Shown: positions 1 through 6,495 of the stretch, in pieces
Layout: each line of letters opens with the position of its first letter
Numbering within the stretch: position 1 is the first letter of the stretch
Source: Fidelibacterota bacterium TCS55
Lineage (GTDB): Bacteria; Fidelibacterota; Marinisomatia; Marinisomatales; TCS55
Reading direction: 5' to 3'
Assembly: GCA_905182385.1 (NCBI GenBank)
Contig: CAJJBS010000077.1
Span: 1 to 11,831 of the forward strand
DNA: 11,831 nt
Made by a program: the position numbers and the translations under genes
The notes under the pieces: generated by a model
Databases searched by the model: none
Told to the model about the DNA's origin: nothing
What the model saw: the letters and a program-made list of their open reading frames with translations, nothing else

Positions 1-803
1 CATGGAACATCATTCCAAGTCGATCCTTGTAGCTTTACAGTATTAATCATTTCGCCACCACCCATGAATGGATCCATTTCTTCTAGTAAGTCAGTTCTTC
101 CAACTAAGACTCCAACACCGGTTGGTCCAAGCATTTTATGACCAGAAAAAACGTAGAAGTCACAATCTAGATCAGTAATATCGACTTTAGAATGAGGAAC
201 TGATTGAGCTCCGTCTACTAATGTGATAGCACCTATATCTTTTGCGATATTAAGTATTTTTTTAATAGGGTTAATTGTACCAAAGACATTCGATTGATGA
301 CTTATACTAATTAACTTAGTCTTTGATAAAAGTTCTGCGCTTAAAGAGTCAATATTTAAAGTGCCATCTTTATTTAAAGGAATATAATCAAGTGTTGAAC
401 CAGTTTTCTGATTGATTAATTGCCAAGGTATAATATTACTATGATGCTCCATCTCTGTAATTAAGACAGTGTCTTCTTTCTTTAAATTTTTAAGGCCCCA
501 AGCGTAAGCAACTAAATTAATAGATTCAGTAGTTCCACTAGTAAAAATGATAGAGTGGGTATCAGGAACATTAATAAATTTTTTGACTTCTACTCTTACA
601 TTTTCATAAGCATCCGTTGCTTCTTCGCCAATTCGATAAAGAGCTCGATGAATATTTGCAGCATAAGAATTATAGTAATTTGATACAGCATCAATTACAC
701 TCTGAGGTTTTTGAGAAGTAGAAGCAGAATCAAGATATATAAAAGGTTTTTCGCCTTGATTATAAATAGGAAAATCTTTACGAATATTTGCTACATCAAG
801 CAC
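1..803 (-). CDS. sufS: SufS cysteine desulfurase, C-terminal part missing (runs off left edge)
   Basis: Group II PLP-dependent cysteine desulfurase, which takes sulfur from L-cysteine as an enzyme persulfide and passes it to SufE for the SufBCD scaffold. About 267 residues are present of a family length near 405-415, so the part with the active-site Cys lies outside the window. Visible landmarks are an N-terminal YLDSAST motif, TEMEHHSN, DGAQSVPH and the PLP-lysine motif SGHKMLGPTG with Lys at residue 223 (E. coli SufS uses Lys226). The start is taken as GTG at 803-801: it overlaps the stop of sufT by one base (TAGTG), has an AGG about 8 nt upstream, and no ATG gives a full N-terminus. It is the last visible gene of the suf operon and is presumably translationally coupled to sufT. 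Family assignment is firm; SufS rather than the close relative CsdA rests on the operon context. Confidence 0.95.
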   Translation of the reverse strand, partial: MLDVANIRKDFPIYNQGEKPFIYLDSASTSQKPQSVIDAVSNYYNSYAANIHRALYRIGEEATDAYENVRVEVKKFINVPDTHSIIFTSGTTESINLVAYAWGLKNLKKEDTVLITEMEHHSNIIPWQLINQKTGSTLDYIPLNKDGTLNIDSLSAELLSKTKLISISHQSNVFGTINPIKKILNIAKDIGAITLVDGAQSVPHSKVDITDLDCDFYVFSGHKMLGPTGVGVLVGRTDLLEEMDPFMGGGEMINTVKLQGSTWNDVP

Positions 804-1357
804 TATAACATACCTAATTCAAGACGAGCAGATTCATTGATCATATCTCTATCCCATGGTGGATCCCAAACTAGTTCAACTCGAGCTTCTGAGGCACCTG
901 GAACACCTTCGATTTTTTGTTTCACTTCTGTAGCTATCATATCTCCCATTCCACAGCCAGGAGCGGTTAAAGTCATTTTAACTTCAACTAATGACCCTCC
1001 ATTTTCATGCTTGGAAACATTGCATGAATAAATTAATCCAAGGTCAACAACATTAACAGGAATCTCAGGGTCATAACACGTTTTCATTGCTTCCCAAATC
1101 GCATCTTCATTAACACTGCCATCGTTCTCAGTTTCTTCCATCCAAGGTTGAACTTCAGGGATTTTGCCAATAGCATCGGCGTCAATACCCTCAATTCGGA
1201 CTAAATTACCTCTAATCATAATCGTATAACTACCACCAAGAGCTTGAGTTATATGACCATCTTCGCCTTTTTTAAGTGTGATTTTATTTCCAAAAGGAAT
1301 GAGCGTTGCTTCGCAATCTCGTTGTATGACTACTTCTTCATCTATATCTGAATTCAT
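803..1357 (-). CDS. sufT: SufT, long DUF59/MIP18-family Fe-S assembly protein
   Basis: A 184-residue protein matching the long SufT type: an N-terminal extension of about 80 residues rich in Gly and beta-strand pattern, then a DUF59 (MIP18) domain from about residue 84. The domain carries DPEIPVNVVDLGLIY (96-110), the TAPGC motif with Cys135, and WDPPWDRDMI (164-173). SufT proteins are implicated in Fe-S protein maturation under high Fe-S demand; the biochemical step is not settled. The ATG lies two bases after the sufE stop, and the TAG overlaps the GTG of sufS. It is one of two DUF59 proteins in this operon; the other is short and lacks the N-terminal extension. Family call is firm, molecular role is inferred. 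Confidence 0.92.
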   Translation of the reverse strand: MNSDIDEEVVIQRDCEATLIPFGNKITLKKGEDGHITQALGGSYTIMIRGNLVRIEGIDADAIGKIPEVQPWMEETENDGSVNEDAIWEAMKTCYDPEIPVNVVDLGLIYSCNVSKHENGGSLVEVKMTLTAPGCGMGDMIATEVKQKIEGVPGASEARVELVWDPPWDRDMINESARLELGML

Positions 1358-1359
1358 AA

Positions 1360-1770
1360 TTAATCCAATAATTCTTTTTGAATTTTTTCAATTGCACTAC
1401 TAAATCCATTAGTTCTTTGACTACTAATTGATTTACCTAAACCAATTGATTCAAGAAACTCATTACCATTTACTTCTAGTATTTCTTCTTTAGTCTGACC
1501 ATTAAAAGATCTTTCTATTAGTGAGAGTAGACCTTTGACAATCATTGCATCTGAGTCAGTTCTGAAAATATAGTTTTGATCTGATATTTCTTTTAAAACC
1601 CATGCTTGAGATGTACAGCCATAAATAAGGTTCTCTTCATTACGTTGATCTAAGGATAAACCTTTAATATCTTTCGCTAGGTCTACAAGATATACGTACT
1701 TATCACGAGGATCTAAAAAAATTGAGAATTCATCTCGAATTAAATCTAAGGTATCTTTAACGCTAGACAT
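1360..1770 (-). CDS. sufE: SufE sulfur-transfer protein
   Basis: SufE accepts persulfide sulfur from SufS and delivers it to SufB, enhancing desulfurase activity. The 136-residue length is typical. The active-site motif YGCTSQAW is present with Cys52, matching E. coli SufE Cys51, and the C-terminal SQRTNGF segment fits the conserved R-x-N-G-F region. The ATG overlaps the end of sufD by 8 bases, so the two are probably translationally coupled, and sufT begins two bases after its stop. Having SufE in the same transcript as SufS and SufBCD points to a complete SufSE-type sulfur donor. Confidence 0.94.
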   Translation of the reverse strand: MSSVKDTLDLIRDEFSIFLDPRDKYVYLVDLAKDIKGLSLDQRNEENLIYGCTSQAWVLKEISDQNYIFRTDSDAMIVKGLLSLIERSFNGQTKEEILEVNGNEFLESIGLGKSISSQRTNGFSSAIEKIQKELLD

Positions 1771-3037
1771 TCTTCATTGAACCTTCAAGCCAATTAAAGA
1801 CATACTCAGAGATATAAGATTTGATATCTGTATTCTTTATATAATCAATAATATCTTTAGCAAAGCCACTTACAATTAATTCCATGGCTCTTTGTTGACT
1901 GATTCCACGAGAACGAAGATAGAATAAAGCTTCAGAATCAATCTGACCTGTTGTTGATCCATGAGAGCATTTAACATCATCAGCATATATTTCTAACTGA
2001 GGGTTAGCATTCATAAGTGCATTAGGGCTTAATAATAAATTTTTATTAGACTGATTCGCATTGGTTTGTTTAGTCTTTTCTCTAACAATAACTTTTCCAT
2101 TGAAAACACCAGAAGATCTATCTGACAATATATATTTAAATAATTGATCACTTTGACATGAATCACTGGCATGATCAACGATTATATGTTGATCATGATG
2201 TTGGTTAGTTTTTGTTAAAGATAGGCCGTTTACTGTGGCGTTTGCACCTTTATTCTTGAGTATTAATTTTACATTATGACGAAAAAGAAGACTCCCTGAT
2301 GAAATATAAGTTGCCTCTAGTTGGCTTTGGTTATCTAAAGTATAACTTGTAAAAGCAGTATGGTTTGAATTGAGATCTTCTTCTTGAATACGAATATGAT
2401 TTAACCGTGAATTTTTTTCAAGATTAATACTAGAGACTGCATTTGTAAAGTATGGACTAGATGTGGAGCCAGTATAATGTTCTATAATTGTAGCTTCCGC
2501 ATTTTCTCCAATTTGACAACTAAACCTAGGGTGATTCATTAATTTAGCAGATAGATTAGTTGTTAAATATATAATCTGTAAAGGTCGTTTAATAATTGCA
2601 TTCTCTTTAATATAAATTGGCAATCCAGAGTTCATCATAGATGTATTTAATGAAAGGAACGGGTTTGAACTACTTTCAATAGAGTATAATTCAGGATTTT
2701 TTTTGAAGTGTTCTTTTCTTTTTACTACAGATACTTCATCTGGAATATCAGATAACTGTGGCTGATAATGGCCATTAACTATTAAAATAAGATATGTATC
2801 TTGAATACGTCCTGGGATATTTTTTGGAATAGTTGGAATATCAGAATCCCATGAAAGATGAAAATCTGAATTTTTAATTAATGAAAAATCAGTAAACTGC
2901 CATTCTTCCCATTTTTTAGTAGGAAAACCAATCTTTTTAAATTGATCAAAAGCTTTAAGTCGTAATTCTCGAAATTCACGATCTTCATCAGGCCAATATT
3001 CTAGAAGTGCATTAAATTCTTTTTGAAATTGTTTCAT
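1763..3037 (-). CDS. sufD: SufD, scaffold subunit of the SufBC2D complex
   Basis: SufD (424 residues) pairs with SufB through the C-terminal beta-helix domain and with SufC, forming the Fe-S assembly scaffold. The conserved motif DVKCSHGSTTGQID is present with His359, corresponding to E. coli SufD His360, a proposed cluster-assembly residue. The C-terminal stretch LRSRGISQQRAMELIVSGFAKDII is the shared SufB/SufD signature. The N-terminal 120 residues are more divergent, as usual in the family, with the substrate-independent motif KKWEEWQFTDFS near residue 40. The ATG overlaps the sufC stop in an ATGA arrangement, and the 3' end overlaps sufE by 8 bases. No anomaly seen. Confidence 0.95.
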   Translation of the reverse strand: MKQFQKEFNALLEYWPDEDREFRELRLKAFDQFKKIGFPTKKWEEWQFTDFSLIKNSDFHLSWDSDIPTIPKNIPGRIQDTYLILIVNGHYQPQLSDIPDEVSVVKRKEHFKKNPELYSIESSSNPFLSLNTSMMNSGLPIYIKENAIIKRPLQIIYLTTNLSAKLMNHPRFSCQIGENAEATIIEHYTGSTSSPYFTNAVSSINLEKNSRLNHIRIQEEDLNSNHTAFTSYTLDNQSQLEATYISSGSLLFRHNVKLILKNKGANATVNGLSLTKTNQHHDQHIIVDHASDSCQSDQLFKYILSDRSSGVFNGKVIVREKTKQTNANQSNKNLLLSPNALMNANPQLEIYADDVKCSHGSTTGQIDSEALFYLRSRGISQQRAMELIVSGFAKDIIDYIKNTDIKSYISEYVFNWLEGSMKNV

Positions 3038-3774
3038 GCTTCAAGCCAAGAGTAGCCTTTTTCTTCCAACTCCTGCGCAAGAGACATTCCTCCAGATTTT
3101 ACAATTTTTCCATCGATAAGTACATGGATAAAATCAGGTTTCATATGATCAAGAAGACGTTGATAGTGAGTGATGGCAAGAAAAGATCGTTCGCTATTTC
3201 TAAAGTTATTAACTCCTTGAGCTATAATTCTTAAGGCATCTATGTCAAGACCCGAATCTGTTTCATCAAGAATAGATAATTGAGGCTCTAGGGTGAGCAT
3301 CTGAAGAATTTCATTTTTTTTCTTTTCCCCACCTGAGAATCCATCATTTACTGCACGACTTAAGTATTTTTCATCCATTTCAACTAGTTTTAGTTTTTCG
3401 CGAATGAGGCGCATAAAGTCAGCAGCATTCACTTCTTTGAGTTCATTATGTTTTAATTTAGAATTGAGAGCAGCTCTTAAAAAGTAAGTATTATTAACAC
3501 CAGGTATTACCACTGGATACTGAAAAGACATAAAAATACCTTCAAGCGCGCGATTCTCTGGTGACATATCCAAAATATTATTTCCATTAAACTTAACAGT
3601 CCCAGATGTAACCTCATAATTTTCTCTACCAGTTATGATATTTGCTAGAGTACTTTTCCCCGACCCATTACGTCCCATTATTGCATGAAGTTCACCAGCT
3701 TTAATAGTTAAATCAAGCCCTTTAAGAATTTCTTTCCCATCAATACCTGCGTGCAAATTTTTAATTTCTAACAT
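3034..3774 (-). CDS. sufC: SufC, ABC-type ATPase of the SUF system
   Basis: Cytosolic ABC ATPase that dimerises on SufB-SufD and drives the rearrangement needed for cluster assembly. All ABC motifs are present in order in 246 residues: Walker A GRNGSGKS (34-41), Q-loop Gln85 in MSFQYP, signature FSGGEKKKNE (146-155), Walker B SILDETDSGLDIDAL (167-181) with Glu171, and the switch His203 in AITHYQ. The SGGEKKKNE signature and DSGLDIDAL are specific to SufC rather than to transporters, and no membrane partner is encoded nearby. The gap of 36 bases to sufB is the largest inside the suf gene cluster; I see no clear promoter or terminator in it. It overlaps sufD by 4 bases. Confidence 0.97.
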   Translation of the reverse strand: MLEIKNLHAGIDGKEILKGLDLTIKAGELHAIMGRNGSGKSTLANIITGRENYEVTSGTVKFNGNNILDMSPENRALEGIFMSFQYPVVIPGVNNTYFLRAALNSKLKHNELKEVNAADFMRLIREKLKLVEMDEKYLSRAVNDGFSGGEKKKNEILQMLTLEPQLSILDETDSGLDIDALRIIAQGVNNFRNSERSFLAITHYQRLLDHMKPDFIHVLIDGKIVKSGGMSLAQELEEKGYSWLEA

Positions 3775-3810
3775 TAAATATCTTTAATTATTATTAAGGT
3801 TTATATAAGA

Positions 3811-5259
3811 TTAACCAACGGAGCCTTCTAAGCTTACTTCCATGAGTTTCTGAGCTTCTACAGCAAACTCCATTGGAAGTTCATTGAAAACCTCTTTGCA
3901 AAAACCATTTACAATCATAGAAACAGCATCTTCCGTTGAAATACCGCGTTGATTACAATAAAATAATTGATCTTCACCAATGCGAGAGGTAGAAGCCTCA
4001 TGTTCCATTTGAGCCGAAGGATTTCGAACATCAATATATGGAAAAGTATGCGCGCCACATTCTTCGCCAATGAGAATAGAATCACATTGAGAATAATTAC
4101 GTGCATTCTCTGCTGCTTTCATGATTTTAACTCCCCCACGATATGTGTTTTGCCCTTTGCCTGCGGAGATTCCTTTTGAAATAATGGTACTTTTTGTATT
4201 TTTACCAATATGAATCATTTTGGTGCCTGTATCTGCTTGTTGAAAGTTATTAGAAAGCGCAACTGAATAAAATTCTCCAACAGAATTATCACCTTTAAGA
4301 ATACAGCTAGGATATTTCCATGTAAGTGCAGAACCGGTTTCAACCTGAGTCCATGAAATTTTGGAATTGTCACCAACGCACGTGCCTCTTTTTGTGACAA
4401 AATTATAAATTCCACCCTTACCAGTTTTTGGGTTTCCAGGATACCAATTTTGAACCGTTGAGTATTTGATTTCAGCATCTTTATGTGCAACTAGTTCTAC
4501 GACGGCTGCATGAAGTTGATTTTCATCGCGCATGGGCGCAGTACAACCTTCCAAATAACTTACGTGACTTTGTTCTTCTGCGACTATAAGTGTTCTTTCA
4601 AATTGACCGGTATTTGCAGCATTAATACGAAAATAAGTAGAAAGCTCCATTGGGCAACGAACATTCTTTGGGATATAAACAAAACTACCATCACTAAAAA
4701 CAGCAGAATTAAGAGCAGCAAAATAATTATCTGTCGTAGGAACAACGCTGCCTAAATATTTTTTAATAATATTAGGGTGATTCTTCACAGCTTCAGAAAA
4801 AGAGCAAAATATAACACCATGCTTTTGCAATTCTTCTTTGAAAGTGGTTGTCACTGAAACACTATCAAAAACAGCATCCACTGCTACATTTGCTAGCATT
4901 TTTTGTTCTTCAAGGGGAATCCCTAGTTTTTTATAAGTATCTAATAATTCTGGATCTACTTCATCAAGACTACTTAACTTTTTTTTTGGTTTTGGAGCAG
5001 CATAATAAGATATTGATTGAAAATCAATTTGAGAAAAATTTAATTTAGACCAATCGGGCTCATCCATTTTCAACCATTGATCATATGCTTTTAGACGCCA
5101 ATCTAATAACCATTGTGGTTCGTCTTTTTTAGATGAAATAAGTCTAATTACATCTTTGTTTAAACCTGGTGCGATGGTCTCTTGTTCAATATCAGTGGTA
5201 AAGCCGTATTCATATTCTTTTTCAATCGCTTTGTCAATAATTTGTGTATTTTTACTCAT
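3811..5259 (-). CDS. sufB: SufB, Fe-S scaffold subunit of SufBC2D
   Basis: SufB (482 residues, typical length) receives sulfur from SufE and is the main site of nascent cluster building. The sequence keeps the expected landmarks: an N-terminal WLLDWRLKAYDQWL segment, SISYYAAPKPKKK, the central beta-helix with YLEGCTAPM, and the C-terminal block from QCDSILIGEECGAHTFPYID through SRIGEDQLFYCNQRGIS to SLEGSVG. Cys401 in CGAHTFPYID corresponds to E. coli SufB Cys405, the proposed sulfur acceptor. The ATG is 9 bases beyond the sufA-like stop, with no strong Shine-Dalgarno sequence, so translation probably depends on reinitiation or on AT-rich mRNA. No internal stop or frameshift. Confidence 0.97.
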   Translation of the reverse strand: MSKNTQIIDKAIEKEYEYGFTTDIEQETIAPGLNKDVIRLISSKKDEPQWLLDWRLKAYDQWLKMDEPDWSKLNFSQIDFQSISYYAAPKPKKKLSSLDEVDPELLDTYKKLGIPLEEQKMLANVAVDAVFDSVSVTTTFKEELQKHGVIFCSFSEAVKNHPNIIKKYLGSVVPTTDNYFAALNSAVFSDGSFVYIPKNVRCPMELSTYFRINAANTGQFERTLIVAEEQSHVSYLEGCTAPMRDENQLHAAVVELVAHKDAEIKYSTVQNWYPGNPKTGKGGIYNFVTKRGTCVGDNSKISWTQVETGSALTWKYPSCILKGDNSVGEFYSVALSNNFQQADTGTKMIHIGKNTKSTIISKGISAGKGQNTYRGGVKIMKAAENARNYSQCDSILIGEECGAHTFPYIDVRNPSAQMEHEASTSRIGEDQLFYCNQRGISTEDAVSMIVNGFCKEVFNELPMEFAVEAQKLMEVSLEGSVG

Positions 5260-5268
5260 ATTTATCTA

Positions 5269-5631
5269 CTATGCGGAAAATGATGTTCCGCAACCACAGG
5301 TTCTCTCAGCATTTGGATTCACAATTTTAAATCCACCATTAAGAATATCATTTGAAAAGTCAACTTTGATACCTTTTAAGTAAAGGTAGCTTTTAAGGTC
5401 ACAGTATATTTGCATGCCTTCACTGTTAAATACTTTATCAAACTCAGCTTTATGTTCTTCAAAGGACATATCATAATTCATGCCAGAACAGCCACCGGTA
5501 GTCACTTTCATCCTTAAGCCAAAACCTTTTTTACCTTCAGCCTCCATTACGGATGATAATCTTTGAGCAGCTTCTTTTGTTAAGCTAATTCCAGCATCAA
5601 AAACTTCTTTTGTACTAATTTTATTTTCCAT
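5269..5631 (-). CDS. sufA: SufA/IscA-like A-type Fe-S carrier (HesB family)
   Basis: A-type carrier that accepts clusters from the SufBC2D scaffold and passes them to apoproteins. With the start at ATG 5631 the protein has 120 residues and the three invariant cysteines Cys48 (TTGGCSGMNY), Cys112 and Cys114 (TCGCGTSFSA), almost the same positions as in E. coli SufA (50, 114, 116). A GTG at 5640 would add three residues (MGI). The ATG is preferred because a GGGA lies about 4 bases upstream and it overlaps the previous stop as TAATG, like other junctions here. Assignment as SufA rather than IscA or ErpA follows from the suf context; sequence alone does not separate them reliably. Confidence 0.9.
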   Translation of the reverse strand: MENKISTKEVFDAGISLTKEAAQRLSSVMEAEGKKGFGLRMKVTTGGCSGMNYDMSFEEHKAEFDKVFNSEGMQIYCDLKSYLYLKGIKVDFSNDILNGGFKIVNPNAERTCGCGTSFSA

Positions 5632-6005
5632 TATTCCCACTCCGTTTTAAGTTTCGTTTCTTGTCTTTCATTTGGTTCTGATATATCAACGCCTAATTTT
5701 TTTCTTGCTTCTGCCGTAATCATCTCTGGTTTCCATGGCGGATCAAAAGTGACTTCTATAAAAGCTTGATTGACTTCTGCTAGTGCTTCTAATTTATTTT
5801 TTATATCTAAAGACATTTGCTGACCCATAGTACATCCAGGTGTAGTTAAAGACATCAATATATTTACATCAGAATGCTGTTCATCATATGATTCTTGTAT
5901 TTCAATATTATATATTAAGCCGAGGTTCCATAGATCAACCGGAAGTTCAGGGTCGTAACATTGTTTTAAAATATCAATAACTTGAGATTCATTTACTTGT
6001 GCCAT
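5631..6005 (-). CDS. Short DUF59/MIP18-family protein of the SUF operon
   Basis: A 124-residue DUF59 (MIP18-family) protein of the SUF-associated short type. It contains CYDPELPVDLWNLGLIY (16-32), the TTPGC motif with Cys58, and FDPPWKPEMI (87-96), followed by a short charged tail of about 20 residues. Such proteins are thought to take part in Fe-S transfer or maturation; the biochemical role is not established. The ATG overlaps the regulator's stop as TAATG, and the stop overlaps the sufA start in the same way. It resembles the DUF59 domain of the sufT product in this operon, and the two are probably ancient paralogues. Family is firm, function inferred. Confidence 0.9.
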   Translation of the reverse strand: MAQVNESQVIDILKQCYDPELPVDLWNLGLIYNIEIQESYDEQHSDVNILMSLTTPGCTMGQQMSLDIKNKLEALAEVNQAFIEVTFDPPWKPEMITAEARKKLGVDISEPNERQETKLKTEWE

Positions 6006-6403
6006 TATTGAGTTACCTCCATCAAAGTCATTTTAGAAAACATTTCGCGCATATTATCATTAATTCGTTGAATCGGTACACGTATGTTACAGGCATTGAT
6101 TTGAATACAATCAGATTCAAAGAAACAATCCATCATGCCTAGGGGACCTTCTAATCTCTCAAAAAAATCTTTTAATGATATTTCACCGAGATTTGCACGA
6201 ATACGATAACCGCCAGCTGGCCCTTGCACAGCTTCAACGATATTATCTCTTGACATTTGCTGCAATATTTTTGCTAATAACTGCTTGGGTATTCTATAGT
6301 GTATTGCAATTTCTTTTGCACTAGTTAATCCTTTAGGATCTTTAGCTTGCATATGACGTAGAGCAATCAATGCATATTCTACTTTGCGTGTAATTTTTAA
6401 CAA
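6005..6403 (-). CDS. Rrf2/IscR-family Fe-S-sensing transcription regulator, probable suf operon regulator
   Basis: Rrf2-family winged-helix regulator. With a TTG start at 6403 it has 132 residues: HTH region about 1-65 (KITRKVEYALIAL, recognition helix IPKQLLAKILQQM, wing QGPAGGYRI at 60-68), then a cluster-binding loop with Cys93-x5-Cys99-x5-Cys105. This spacing is identical to E. coli IscR Cys92/98/104. The fourth IscR ligand, His three residues after the last Cys, is Arg108 here. Glu9 sits where NsrR has its ligand Asp8, so an acidic ligand is possible. Start choice: GAGAG lies 6 bases before the TTG and the N-terminus then matches family members; an upstream TTG at 6433 would add 10 unlikely residues. 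As first gene of the operon it probably autoregulates, perhaps through the inverted repeat upstream. Confidence 0.88.
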   Translation of the reverse strand: MLKITRKVEYALIALRHMQAKDPKGLTSAKEIAIHYRIPKQLLAKILQQMSRDNIVEAVQGPAGGYRIRANLGEISLKDFFERLEGPLGMMDCFFESDCIQINACNIRVPIQRINDNMREMFSKMTLMEVTQ

Positions 6404-6457
6404 TTCATTCTCTCGATATAATGAATTTACCAAGAATAAAAAATGCGTTCCAAGTAA
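6404..6457 (-). promoter_or_regulatory. Weak candidate promoter for the suf operon
   Basis: On the minus strand, TTGGAA (6453-6448) is followed 18 bases later by TAAATT (6429-6424). Each matches the sigma70 consensus at four of six positions. Transcription would begin roughly 10-20 bases before the TTG start of the regulator, and the inverted repeat at 6458-6484 would sit directly upstream of the -35 element. The match is poor and could be chance in AT-rich DNA. Readthrough from selD is the alternative source of suf transcription. Confidence 0.25.
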
Positions 6458-6484
6458 TAAATACGATTAAAATTGTCGTATTTA
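6458..6484. promoter_or_regulatory. 27-bp inverted repeat, candidate operator upstream of the Rrf2-suf operon
   Basis: Perfect 9-bp arms TAAATACGA and TCGTATTTA flank a 9-bp AT-rich spacer. The repeat lies between the selD stop (12 bases downstream of it) and the regulator start. Rrf2-family dimers bind long palindromes of about this length; E. coli IscR type 1 sites are about 25 bp. The position fits autoregulation. It is not a convincing terminator: the stem is AT-rich and no T-run directly follows it on the minus strand. Binding by the neighbouring regulator is inference. Confidence 0.5.
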
Positions 6485-6495
6485 ATCTAGGATAC

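Noticed and set aside
711..1031. Plus-strand open frame opposite sufS and sufT
   Set aside because: It lies antisense to two well-conserved genes, resembles no family I recognise and has no ribosome-binding site of note.
3915..5048. Several short open frames on both strands inside sufB
   Set aside because: All are out-of-frame shadows of the continuous and highly conserved sufB gene.
6404..6433. Ten-residue N-terminal extension of the Rrf2 regulator from TTG 6433
   Set aside because: Family members start at the residue matching TTG 6403, which also has a GAGAG ribosome-binding site 6 bases upstream.
6458..6484. Rho-independent terminator of selD
   Set aside because: The stem is AT-rich with a 9-base loop and is not followed by a U-run on the minus strand; an operator is a better reading.
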